A stretch of DNA of 64,000 nucleotides from Enterococcus_E cecorum_C (GTDB lineage: Bacteria > Bacillota > Bacilli > Lactobacillales > Enterococcaceae): NCBI RefSeq assembly GCF_052119425.1, contig NZ_JBQKFH010000009.1, positions 1-64,000 on the forward strand, read 5' to 3'. The position numbers were made by a program, and so were the translations under genes. Shown piece after piece: positions 48,635 to 56,454 of this stretch. Each line of letters opens with the position of its first letter. Within the stretch, counting starts at the first letter, position 1. The notes under the pieces were generated by a model. It was given only the letters and a program-made list of their open reading frames with translations, searched no databases and was not told the origin of the DNA.

Positions 48635-51274
48635 TTATTCATTTGATTTTAATGCATCAATCATATGAATATGTTTCAAACGAAATTGCGTAATAACCAT
48701 TACAATAAAGGTAAAGATAATCGTCATCCCACTTGCCAGAAGATAAGCACTTGCATGGATTTTTATTGGAAAAATGACTTGATTAAAGGAGACTTGATAT
48801 AAAATAAAGCCCGTCAAAAGATAACCTACACCAAATCCAAGTATAATCCCCAAAATAGTGAAGATGATATTTTCACGTACAATATACATCGTAACTTCCT
48901 TGTTATAAAAGCCCAGCACCTTAATCGTAGACAATTCACGAATTCTTTCAGAAATATTGATATTCGTTAAATTATATAAAACAACTAAGGCTAACATCCC
49001 TGAGAGTACAACAAAGATAATCACAATAATATCCAGATTATCTGTCATTTTCTTTTGCAATTTAATTTGACCTGTCATCAACGTAAGATTGCTTACTTTA
49101 TTAGTTTTAAGGACTTTTTTCGAAAATTTAGCTTCTTGTGATTTGCTCATCTTGGTTGCTTGAATCAGTAAAGTATTTTTTTGATAGTTACTGCCAAAAA
49201 TATCTTCAGCATAATTTTTCGTCATATAAATAAAGTTACCAATATAATATTTTGCCACCGCTGCTACTTTTATTTTATATTTTCTACCGTCACTATCTTG
49301 TAAAGTCAGCATATCCCCTTTTTGCAAATCATATTCTTTTGCAAACGGATGAGTGATAATTGCACCTTGATTAGTAACATGTAGCGGATTATTCTGTAAA
49401 TCTTTGAAGTGAACAAATTTTTCATTAGGATTTCCCTGATCAAAGCTCATAACCGACACAGACTTTTTATGATATTCCAACGACTGCATTTCAACAGGTA
49501 AGATTGCTTTGATATGATGATCTGAATACAGCACTTGCTCAACTTTTTCCCGACTCTTTTTTGAGGTATCGTTTAGTGAAACAATACCTTGATAATCTAC
49601 AATTGGGCCGAAATGCTCATCAATCACGGCTTCTAATGAATGTTTCAAGCCCACACCTGCAACCATCAAACCGCAACAACCAGCTATCCCGATAATTGCC
49701 ATAATCATGCGGGATTTATACCGAAAAATATTTCGATAGCTGACCTTTTGATTAAAGCTAAATCGTGACCAAAGCGGTGTAAGATACTCCAACAAAATTC
49801 GTTTGCCTGGCTTAGGTGCTTTAGGAAGTAAGAGATAGGCTGGCTTTTCGTGTAATTCTTTCACTAAAACCATCGCCACAGCCCCTAATGATGCGAAAAT
49901 ACAGGCAATAATGGAAAGTAAAATCGCACCGGTTGCATAAGATAAATGTAGCGTATCAAAAATGAAATTAGCCGTTAAGAATAGATTGATAATGTAAGGT
50001 AAAGAATTCGTTCCAGCAACAGTCCCCAAGAGAATTCCCAAGAAAGTAGCCAAACTCGCATATAATATATATTTTTGTGCAATTGTCCATTTTCCATACC
50101 CTAAAGCTTTTAGGATACCGATTTCGCGACGGTTTTCTTCTACCATGCGAGTCATGGTACTAAAGGTAATTAAAGCAGCAATGAAAAAGAAAAATACTGG
50201 AAAGACATTGGCAATCCCATCAATTTGTGTTGTTAATTCCCCATAGCTTTGAATTCCTACATTCTCATCCTTGGTATAATAGAGATACTTAGGTTCATGT
50301 AACTGTTCAAGTTTTTCCTTTTGTTTATCGAGTTGCGCCTGTTGCTTACTTAGTTGCACTTCTTTATTTTGCAAATCTGCTTGAGCTTGCTTTAATTTTG
50401 CTTGAGCCTCTAAAGGAAGCTGAGAAGCAATTGCTATTTGTGGACTGAGTTGCTGTTTGGCTTGCTGCAATTGTTGCTTACCTGCATCAAACTGTTTTTG
50501 TGCATCATCAATAGGCTTATTTGCTTGTGTTTTGATTTCAGCTAAACGTTGACCTGGACGATTTTTTAAGACTTTTTTGACCTGCGCTAATCGTTTGGAC
50601 ACACGTTTTTCATAATTGTTTTGATAGACATTTTGCTTTTGTAAATCTGAAAAGGCGAGATAAATGGTGCTATAAACCTCTGCTTTGAAATTCTCTTTAG
50701 GTACATAGACAAAATAATCTACAGAACCATTTCCTACCGTACTCGCTCCTCTTTCATTATTAGATACAAATAGCGGGGAATCCACAAAACCGACTAATTT
50801 ATATGTTTTTTGGCGCAAATCATTCGGTAAATCAAAAGTAAAAGTTTGGCCTAAATGATAGCCTGCCTTTTTCGCCTTAGCATCCATCACAATTTCATTA
50901 TCAGCTTTTGGAAGATGCCCGGATTTTACTTTAAGTTGATTGAGTTGATTTTTGTGATAGCTCAATAATTCATAGACTTTATTGGTCTTAGCATCGGCAT
51001 CATATAATAAATACCCTGGATCAATCGTTGCTTTTAACTTTTTTAATGACTGAACATCTTTTTTCGTTAAGCCACCTGTAGAGATAATTTGAATATCACT
51101 AGCCTTTAAATCCCTTAATTCCTGATTAGCTGAATTTTGTAAACTAGGTGCCGCTGCCTTTACACCTACAAACAAAAACACACCTAGAAAAATAATCATC
51201 ATAATGGAGAAAAAGCGGCCTTTTGATTGCTTAATTTCTCTTAAACTAGCTTTAAAATAGGTTCTATGTTTCAT
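48635..51274 (-). CDS. FtsX-type ABC transporter permease with coiled-coil loop
   Basis: ~879 residues. It has an N-terminal membrane helix, a large extracellular domain that includes a coiled-coil (~residues 245-335, rich in Gln/Lys/Leu repeats such as QAKLKQAQADLQNKE), three central helices (first FtsX domain, ~355-475), a second extracellular domain, and three C-terminal helices (second FtsX domain). This layout is that of MacB/YknZ-like and BceB-like systems for peptide or lipid handling; substrates unknown. The start is the last of three tandem ATGs, six bases after AGGTG; upstream in-frame starts differ by up to three codons. Confidence 0.88.
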   Translation of the reverse strand: MKHRTYFKASLREIKQSKGRFFSIMMIIFLGVFLFVGVKAAAPSLQNSANQELRDLKASDIQIISTGGLTKKDVQSLKKLKATIDPGYLLYDADAKTNKVYELLSYHKNQLNQLKVKSGHLPKADNEIVMDAKAKKAGYHLGQTFTFDLPNDLRQKTYKLVGFVDSPLFVSNNERGASTVGNGSVDYFVYVPKENFKAEVYSTIYLAFSDLQKQNVYQNNYEKRVSKRLAQVKKVLKNRPGQRLAEIKTQANKPIDDAQKQFDAGKQQLQQAKQQLSPQIAIASQLPLEAQAKLKQAQADLQNKEVQLSKQQAQLDKQKEKLEQLHEPKYLYYTKDENVGIQSYGELTTQIDGIANVFPVFFFFIAALITFSTMTRMVEENRREIGILKALGYGKWTIAQKYILYASLATFLGILLGTVAGTNSLPYIINLFLTANFIFDTLHLSYATGAILLSIIACIFASLGAVAMVLVKELHEKPAYLLLPKAPKPGKRILLEYLTPLWSRFSFNQKVSYRNIFRYKSRMIMAIIGIAGCCGLMVAGVGLKHSLEAVIDEHFGPIVDYQGIVSLNDTSKKSREKVEQVLYSDHHIKAILPVEMQSLEYHKKSVSVMSFDQGNPNEKFVHFKDLQNNPLHVTNQGAIITHPFAKEYDLQKGDMLTLQDSDGRKYKIKVAAVAKYYIGNFIYMTKNYAEDIFGSNYQKNTLLIQATKMSKSQEAKFSKKVLKTNKVSNLTLMTGQIKLQKKMTDNLDIIVIIFVVLSGMLALVVLYNLTNINISERIRELSTIKVLGFYNKEVTMYIVRENIIFTILGIILGFGVGYLLTGFILYQVSFNQVIFPIKIHASAYLLASGMTIIFTFIVMVITQFRLKHIHMIDALKSNE

Positions 51275-51283
51275 CATCATCAC

Positions 51284-51985
51284 CTACCAAACAAGTTCAT
51301 CAATTGATTTTGGATGTGGATTTTCTTCTATTTTTTGCACCTTGGCATCATTAATATGAATCACACGGTTAGCAATCGGAGCCAAAGCCGAATTATGGGT
51401 AATAATCAAGACCGTATTTCCATGCACTTGACTAACTTGCTGTAATAATTTCAAAATCATCTTACCTGTCTGAAAATCCAATGCGCCAGTCGGTTCATCA
51501 CAGAGCAGTAACTTAGGATTTTTAGCCAAAGCCCGCGCGATAGATACCCGTTGTTGTTCACCACCTGATAATTGCGCTGGAAAATTATCCAAGCGGTTTT
51601 CTAGGCCGACAAGTTTTAATACTTCCACCGGATCCATCGCATCTTTGACGAGTTCTGTTGCCAATTCTACATTTTCCTTAGCCGTTAAATTCGGAACTAA
51701 ATTATAAAACTGGAAAACAAACCCCACATCTAAGCGTCGGTAGGTCGTTAATTCTTTTTCGTTAAACTTTGCAATATCTACACCATCCACAAAGATTTCC
51801 CCTTCATCCGGTGTATCCATGCCTCCTAAAATATTTAAAACAGTGGACTTTCCCGCACCACTCGGACCTAGAATAATCGCTAGTTCTCCCTTCTTGACAG
51901 AAAAAGACAGTCGATGATTCGCTGTAATGGTGGTCTCACCCATTTGGTAATGTTTGGATTCATTTTTCACTTCGATATATTCCAT
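51284..51985 (-). CDS. ABC transporter ATP-binding protein (MacB/LolD type)
   Basis: 233-residue ATPase: Walker A GPSGAGKSTVLN, Q-loop FVFQFYNLVPN, signature LSGGEQQRVSIARA, Walker B LLLCDEPTGALD and H-loop IITHNS. Length and motifs fit the MacB/LolD/BceA class that works with FtsX-type permeases. Encoded nine bases upstream of such a permease and divergent from a TetR regulator that probably controls both. Confidence 0.93.
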   Translation of the reverse strand: MEYIEVKNESKHYQMGETTITANHRLSFSVKKGELAIILGPSGAGKSTVLNILGGMDTPDEGEIFVDGVDIAKFNEKELTTYRRLDVGFVFQFYNLVPNLTAKENVELATELVKDAMDPVEVLKLVGLENRLDNFPAQLSGGEQQRVSIARALAKNPKLLLCDEPTGALDFQTGKMILKLLQQVSQVHGNTVLIITHNSALAPIANRVIHINDAKVQKIEENPHPKSIDELVW

Positions 51986-52021
51986 GAAATTTTCCTCGCC
52001 TTACTTTTCGATTATTTGTAC

Positions 52022-52056
52022 ACAGTGTTGAATTTTTAACACACTGTTAGTATACT
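52022..52056 (+). promoter_or_regulatory. tetR promoter overlapping a palindromic operator
   Basis: TTGAAT (52028-52033) and TATACT (52051-52056) are 17 bases apart on the plus strand. ACAGTGTT (52022-52029) and AACACACTGT (52038-52047) form an imperfect inverted repeat over the -35 and spacer, likely bound by the TetR protein and able to affect the divergent ABC operon too. Confidence 0.6.
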
Positions 52057-52152
52057 ATGGTTAATAAGAAAGCTCAAGAAACAATCTACAACGCTATGCC
52101 ATGAACTGAACACATTTTTAGTAACTGTTCATCATCAGAAAGGAAGATTTTT

Positions 52153-52716
52153 ATGGCTGGAACAATTGATAATCGTCGGAGTCAGTTTACCAAACAAATC
52201 ATTCAACAGACCTTTTTTGACTTGCTTAAAGAAAAAGACTTAAACAAAATAACCGTGAAAAAAATTGCCGAAAAAGCAGATATTAATCGGGGGACTTTTT
52301 ATCGCTATTATACCGATGTGCTAGACTTATATAACAAAATCCAGACGAGCTATATCCAAACCGTCAAGCAAGAATTTTCTGAGACCGATTTAAATCTAGA
52401 GAAGAGCCTGACCACACTCCTCAATTTTGTCAAACAAGATGAAGGATTACAGATTCTAGTTCTAAAAAGTAGTCAAAGTGATAAATTTACTGAACAGGTC
52501 TTACTAAGCATCAAAAACCTGTCCTTGCAAAACTTTGCCTTAAATTTTCCACAAGCGAGTCCTTTTGAATTGGAACTCTCCTTTGCCTACTTCACCTCTG
52601 GAGCCATCTCTTTAATCAAATATTGGCTAGAAGAAGACATCAATTATCCTATTGAAAAAGTCGTGCAACTTCTCATCCAATTAACACAAACGGCACATTT
52701 TACCAACCATTCATAA
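52153..52716 (+). CDS. TetR/AcrR family regulator of the FtsX-type ABC operon
   Basis: 187 residues. DNA-binding domain in residues ~10-55: KQIIQQTFFDLLKEKDLNKITVK-type helix, then IAEKADINRGTFYRYYTD, the recognition helix. The C-terminal half (~90-180) resembles the TetR C-terminal domains of DhaS-like regulators. Divergent from the ABC ATPase/permease operon with a palindrome between them, which suggests it represses that operon. AAAGGAAG precedes the ATG. Confidence 0.88.
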   Translation: MAGTIDNRRSQFTKQIIQQTFFDLLKEKDLNKITVKKIAEKADINRGTFYRYYTDVLDLYNKIQTSYIQTVKQEFSETDLNLEKSLTTLLNFVKQDEGLQILVLKSSQSDKFTEQVLLSIKNLSLQNFALNFPQASPFELELSFAYFTSGAISLIKYWLEEDINYPIEKVVQLLIQLTQTAHFTNHS

Positions 52717-52806
52717 TGATTCGGTCCAAAGGTGGATGAAATGAACTTTATTTTTGTGTATAATAAGTGCAAATGAAAAAATAATTTAGTAGTTAGGAGT
52801 TTAAAA

Positions 52807-53175
52807 ATGAAGATTACCAAAAGAAACTTTGTCGTATCCATCCTTTTAAGTTTAGTCACTTGTGGGATTTATTCTCTTTACTGGATGGTGATGCTAAACG
52901 ATGAAATTCACAACATTTATGAATCCATGTATCCCGAAGACTTAAGTACCACACGCGTCTCTGGTGCTTTATTATTAGTCTTTACCTTTATTACTTGTGG
53001 TATCTATAGCTTTTATTGGTACTACAAGATGGGAACTTTATGTAACAAAATCTCTAAAAACAATAGCAATTTTGATTTAATCTTCTTAATTTTAGCGATT
53101 TTCCAATTACCTATTGTCAATATGTGTATTATGCAAAATATCGAAAATAATTTCTTTGATGAATATGAATTCTAA
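52807..53175 (+). CDS. DUF4234 membrane protein
   Basis: 122-residue protein with three transmembrane segments and two copies of the TCGIYSxYW motif (residues ~18-27 and ~63-72), typical of DUF4234. Function unknown. AGGAG stands seven to eight bases before the ATG. It overlaps the next reading frame. Confidence 0.85.
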   Translation: MKITKRNFVVSILLSLVTCGIYSLYWMVMLNDEIHNIYESMYPEDLSTTRVSGALLLVFTFITCGIYSFYWYYKMGTLCNKISKNNSNFDLIFLILAIFQLPIVNMCIMQNIENNFFDEYEF

Positions 53176-53548
53176 AAAAACAATAACAAAAAGCCAAATA
53201 CAAAAAGAAATCCGATACCTCTTGATGATTATAGGTATCGGATTTGGCTATTATCTTTGGTTAAATTTCACCCATTTAGGTATTCCCTGTCCATTTCGTA
53301 CAATCACTGGTTGGTTATGTCCTGGTTGTGGGATTACACATATGTTGATTGCACTCATTCAGCTAGACTTTCATACCGCCTACTTGGAAAATCCGTTTTT
53401 ATTACTAACTTTGCCGTTTTTGATCGGTGAAATCCTCTATCAACGCTATTTACAGCTCACCAAACAAACGAATCCTCAGTGGAATCAAGTCTTATTATGG
53501 CTATATGTGATTGCCTTAATCATCTTTGGTATCCTGCGTAATCTATAA
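53159..53548 (+). CDS. DUF2752 membrane protein
   Basis: ~129 residues with three transmembrane segments. The hallmark CPFRTITGWLCPGCGITHM, two Cys motifs with a PxCPGCG centre, identifies DUF2752; function unknown. The start lies inside the last codons of the DUF4234 gene (ATG at 53159 or 53165), so the two are translationally coupled. An upstream in-frame start lacks a ribosome binding site. Confidence 0.85.
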   Translation: MNMNSKKTITKSQIQKEIRYLLMIIGIGFGYYLWLNFTHLGIPCPFRTITGWLCPGCGITHMLIALIQLDFHTAYLENPFLLLTLPFLIGEILYQRYLQLTKQTNPQWNQVLLWLYVIALIIFGILRNL

Positions 53549-53555
53549 GAATTTA

Positions 53556-53588
53556 AACAAGTAGTTTCATGCTGCTTGTTTTTTTATT
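53556..53588 (+). terminator. Terminator of the DUF4234-DUF2752 pair
   Basis: AACAAGTAG pairs with CTGCTTGTT (one G-U), followed by seven Ts. Confidence 0.8.
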
Positions 53589-53718
53589 TTAAATCTCGCA
53601 AATTTTCCAAATCATTCAAATCAAAACCTAACCCGCCCTCTTGATACATCAAATCATACGCATCATAAGCTCCTAGCAAGTAACCTACACTTGCAAAATA
53701 TCTAATAAAACTTTGCAT
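53584..53718 (-). CDS. Small unknown protein, 44 aa
   Basis: Reading frame starting MQSFIRYFASVGYLLGAYDA and ending with an acidic segment (LNDLENLRDLK). It has a mildly hydrophobic N-terminal half and no recognised domain. It overlaps only the T tract of the plus-strand terminator. The ribosome binding site (GAG) is weak. It directly follows another small frame on the same strand; both may be real or may be a decayed gene. Confidence 0.35.
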   Translation of the reverse strand: MQSFIRYFASVGYLLGAYDAYDLMYQEGGLGFDLNDLENLRDLK

Positions 53719-53727
53719 TCTCTATAC

Positions 53728-53859
53728 TCAATCAATTCCATACCATTCATTATTTTCCTTTTCATCATAATGATTTTGAGAATTTTTATGACTTACTTTC
53801 TCTAATTGACTTTCATCACGCCAATCAGGTTCATATGAATGATCAAATGGTTCAACCAT
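53728..53859 (-). CDS. Small unknown acidic protein, 43 aa
   Basis: Reading frame beginning MVEPFDHSYEPDWRDES, hydrophilic, acidic, rich in Asn/His/Glu, ending NNEWYGID. No known family. A TTG 18 bases upstream (53875-53877) could extend it by six residues. No good ribosome binding site. It starts just after the rplL terminator, so it could be expressed by read-through. Nine bases separate it from the 44-residue frame. Confidence 0.35.
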   Translation of the reverse strand: MVEPFDHSYEPDWRDESQLEKVSHKNSQNHYDEKENNEWYGID

Positions 53860-53882
53860 ATAAAATTCAGAACCCAAAAAAA

Positions 53883-53912
53883 GACCCAGGAAACACAATC
53901 GTTTCCTGAGTC
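53883..53912 (-). terminator. Terminator of the rplJ-rplL operon
   Basis: GACCCAGGAAAC (53883-53894) with GTTTCCTGAGTC (53901-53912), one mismatch-type G-U pair; on the minus strand a run of seven Ts follows. Stands about 25 bases after the rplL stop. Confidence 0.9.
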
Positions 53913-53935
53913 ATCAACTCTAATTAAATAACAAA

Positions 53936-54304
53936 TTATTTAACTGTTACAGTTGCTCCAGCTTCTTCTAATGATGCTTTAAGAGCTTCTGCTTCTTCTT
54001 TAGAGATTCCTTCTTTAACTGGTGCAGGAGCGCCATCTACAACAGCTTTAGCTTCTTTCAAGCCTAAGCCAGTAGCTTCACGAACTGCTTTGATAACTTT
54101 AACTTTTTGGTCGCCAGCAGCTGTTAATTCAACAGTGAATTCTGTTTGTTCTTCAGCAGCTGCTGCACCACCAGCAGCAGCAACAGCTACAGGAGCTGCA
54201 GCAGATACGCCAAATTCTTCTTCGATAGCTTTAACTAAGTCGTTTAATTCTAAGATTGTTGCGCCTTTTAGCTCTTCAACAATGTTTTCAATGTTTAATG
54301 CCAT
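53936..54304 (-). CDS. rplL: 50S ribosomal protein L7/L12
   Basis: 122-residue stalk protein. N-terminal dimerisation part (IENIVEELKGATILELNDLVKAI), Ala-rich hinge (~residues 35-52), and C-terminal factor-binding domain (KVIKAVREATGLGLKEAKAVVD, ending ATVTVK). Multiple dimers bind L10 and recruit translation factors. Second gene of the rplJ-rplL operon. Confidence 0.98.
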   Translation of the reverse strand: MALNIENIVEELKGATILELNDLVKAIEEEFGVSAAAPVAVAAAGGAAAAEEQTEFTVELTAAGDQKVKVIKAVREATGLGLKEAKAVVDGAPAPVKEGISKEEAEALKASLEEAGATVTVK

Positions 54305-54379
54305 TATGATTTTCCTCCAATATTTTAAATAATTAATATGTTTTCAAATTGCATCAATTTCTGATTGATTAAGCAGCGA

Positions 54380-54880
54380 TTAAGCCACTTCTTCGTTCTT
54401 TTCTGCCACAGCTTTGACAGCGTATGCCACGTTGCGGACTGGAGCTTGAAGAACAGATAGTAACATAGATAGTAATCCTTCGCGGTTTGGTAATTTTGCC
54501 AATGCATGGATTTCTTCCAATGATGCCACTTTACCTTCGATGATACCACCTTTGATTTCTAATGCTTTTGCTTCTTTAGCAAATTCATCCATAATCTTAG
54601 CTGGTGCGACTACATCTTCGTTACTGAATGCTACAGCAGTAGGACCTGTGAATACTTCATCAAGACCTTCTAAACCAGCAGCTTTAGCAGCACGAGAAAG
54701 GATAGAATTTTTGATAACTTTCATTTCTACGTTTGCTTCGCGTAATTGTTTACGTAAACGAGTTACTTCATCAACTGTTAATCCACGGTAATCAACGATT
54801 ACAACAGATGCAGCAGCGTTGAATTTTTCTGTAACTTCTTCAACAATAGCAGCTTTTTTAGCGATAGTTGCTTCACTCAT
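54380..54880 (-). CDS. rplJ: 50S ribosomal protein L10
   Basis: 166 residues. L10 motifs: VDYRGLTVDEVTRLRKQLRE near the N-terminus and the C-terminal helical tail (VRNVAYAVKAVAEKN) that binds L7/L12 dimers. The start is the ATG after GGAGG; a longer frame upstream lies in the structured leader and is not translated. Confidence 0.98.
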   Translation of the reverse strand: MSEATIAKKAAIVEEVTEKFNAAASVVIVDYRGLTVDEVTRLRKQLREANVEMKVIKNSILSRAAKAAGLEGLDEVFTGPTAVAFSNEDVVAPAKIMDEFAKEAKALEIKGGIIEGKVASLEEIHALAKLPNREGLLSMLLSVLQAPVRNVAYAVKAVAEKNEEVA

Positions 54881-54894
54881 TATACTTTCACCTC

Positions 54895-55030
54895 CTGATT
54901 TTGATGGAAGAGTTTCTCTATACGAAAAAACTCTATGCCACCGTAGACATAGAGGGACCATTGATCTTATCAATAAATGTCCTCGGTAGGATTTATGAGT
55001 TACCTCACCTACTGTCTTCGGTACAGTTAA
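54895..55030 (-). ncRNA. L10 (rplJ) autoregulatory leader RNA with attenuator
   Basis: On the minus strand the leader contains ACCGAAGACAGTAGGTGAGG and later CATAAATCCTACCGAGG, the conserved pieces of the Firmicute L10 leader bound by the L10-L12 complex. Further down CTCTATG (pairing with CATAGAG, 54931-54954) followed by six Ts (54925-54930) makes an intrinsic attenuator before rplJ. Confidence 0.82.
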
Positions 55031-55039
55031 TTATTTAAC

Positions 55040-55077
55040 CTTGTCCACTTTACCATGATAAAGTGGACAAGTCAACA
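55040..55077 (-). promoter_or_regulatory. rplJ promoter within a perfect 13-bp hairpin
   Basis: On the minus strand TTGACT, 17 bases, then TAAAGT with a TGG extended -10. The same stretch is a perfect inverted repeat, CTTGTCCACTTTA and TAAAGTGGACAAG (55040-55071), with a six-base loop. It may serve as promoter, as end point of rplK-rplA transcripts, or both; its T tract is on the plus strand only. Confidence 0.55.
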
Positions 55078-55092
55078 CTTTTTTTCTAAAAA

Positions 55093-55782
55093 TTAGAAAC
55101 TAGCTTGGTCAACATGGATTCCAGGACCAAATGTTGTTGTAATTGTAATGTTCTTCATGTATTGACCTTTAGCAGCAGATGGTTTTGCTTTTACTAAAAC
55201 GTCATGAATAGTCTTGAAGTTTTCAACTAATTTTTCGTTGTCGAATGATACTTTACCGATTGGTACATGAATGTTACCGTTACGGTCTACACGGTAAGTT
55301 ACTTTACCAGCTTTTACTTCGTTAACTGCTTTTGTAACGTCCATTGTAACAGTACCAGTTTTAGGGTTTGGCATTAAGCCTTTAGGACCTAAGACACGAC
55401 CTAATTTACCAACTTCAGCCATCATATCAGGAGTTGCTACGACAACGTCAAAGTCGAACCAACCACCTTGAATTTTTTGTACTAAGTCTGCTTCGCCAAC
55501 ATAGTCAGCACCAGCAGCTTCTGCTTCTTTTGCTTTTTCGCCACGTGCAAATACTAAGACAGATTGAGTTTTACCAGTACCATTTGGTAATACAACAGCG
55601 CCACGAATTTGTTGGTCTGCTTTCTTAGGATCTACATTTAAACGATAAGCAACTTCAACAGTTGCATCAAATTTTGCAAAGTTTGTTTCTTTTGCTAAAG
55701 CTACAGCTTCTTCAACAGAGTATAATTTCGCAGCTTCAACTTTTTTCAATGCTTCTTGCATTTTTTTGCTTTTTTTAGCCAT
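55093..55782 (-). CDS. rplA: 50S ribosomal protein L1
   Basis: 229 residues, usual length. Conserved blocks: RGAVVLPNGTGKTQSVLVFA, VVATPDMMAEVGKLGRVLGP-type (with GKLGRVLGPKGLMPNPKTGT) and the N-terminal KKVEAAKLYSVEEAV. Binds 23S rRNA at the L1 stalk and often represses its own operon. Second gene after rplK. Confidence 0.98.
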   Translation of the reverse strand: MAKKSKKMQEALKKVEAAKLYSVEEAVALAKETNFAKFDATVEVAYRLNVDPKKADQQIRGAVVLPNGTGKTQSVLVFARGEKAKEAEAAGADYVGEADLVQKIQGGWFDFDVVVATPDMMAEVGKLGRVLGPKGLMPNPKTGTVTMDVTKAVNEVKAGKVTYRVDRNGNIHVPIGKVSFDNEKLVENFKTIHDVLVKAKPSAAKGQYMKNITITTTFGPGIHVDQASF

Positions 55783-55796
55783 TAGTTTTCCTCCTT

Positions 55797-55827
55797 GATG
55801 TGGTTATAACGGTAGAACCTCCCACGT
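55797..55827 (-). promoter_or_regulatory. Conserved leader motif before rplA (copy 2)
   Basis: On the minus strand ACGTGGGAGG, then about a dozen bases, then AACCACATC, followed by the rplA ribosome binding site. The same pair of blocks precedes rplK. A binding site for L1 or another regulator is possible. Confidence 0.5.
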
Positions 55828-55883
55828 GTTTTATATTTTTCAATATAAAGCCAACTGAGAAGCTACGCTAGGGTGTGCAGAAA

Positions 55884-56306
55884 TTATTCTACAGTGATAC
55901 CCATGCTTCGTGCAGTTCCTTCAACCATGCGCATTGCAGCTTCAACAGATGCAGCGTTTAGGTCTTCCATTTTCAACTCAGCGATTTCTCTTACTTGATC
56001 GCTAGTAACTTTGGCAACTTTAGTTTTGTTAGGCACACCTGAGCCTTTTTCAATTTTAGCAGCTTTCTTTAATAATACTGCAGCTGGTGGTGTTTTTGTA
56101 ACGAATGTGAATGAACGGTCTTCGTATACAGAAATCACAACCGGAATAATTAAACCTGCTTGATCAGCGGTACGAGCATTGAATTCTTTAGTGAATCCCA
56201 TGATGTTAACCCCTGCTTGACCTAATGCAGGACCTACTGGTGGAGCTGGTGTTGCTTTACCTGCAGGAATTTGCAATTTAACAATTTTTTCTACTTTCTT
56301 TGCCAC
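55884..56306 (-). CDS. rplK: 50S ribosomal protein L11
   Basis: 140 residues. Family blocks: LQIPAGKATPAPPVGPALGQ, GVNIMGFTKEFN, and the C-terminal GTARSMGI. Lies at the GTPase centre of the 50S subunit. The start is GTG, eight bases after AAGGAGG. First gene of the rplK-rplA operon. Confidence 0.98.
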   Translation of the reverse strand: MAKKVEKIVKLQIPAGKATPAPPVGPALGQAGVNIMGFTKEFNARTADQAGLIIPVVISVYEDRSFTFVTKTPPAAVLLKKAAKIEKGSGVPNKTKVAKVTSDQVREIAELKMEDLNAASVEAAMRMVEGTARSMGITVE

Positions 56307-56327
56307 GAGACATACCTCCTTGAGTCC

Positions 56328-56368
56328 GTGATGTGGTTAATTGGAGCTCAAAATTTCTCCTCCCACGT
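56328..56368 (-). promoter_or_regulatory. Conserved leader motif before rplK (copy 1)
   Basis: On the minus strand ACGTGGGAGG (from 56368), then 20-odd bases, then AACCACATCACGGA (to ~56325), ahead of the rplK ribosome binding site. It matches the motif before rplA in both blocks. Confidence 0.5.
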
Positions 56369-56454
56369 AATGTACACTTTTTCGTGCACACTGGAATAGT
56401 ATAGCGTAAGATTTTATAGTTTTCAACCGTTTTTTCAAAGTTTTTTCAAAAAAA

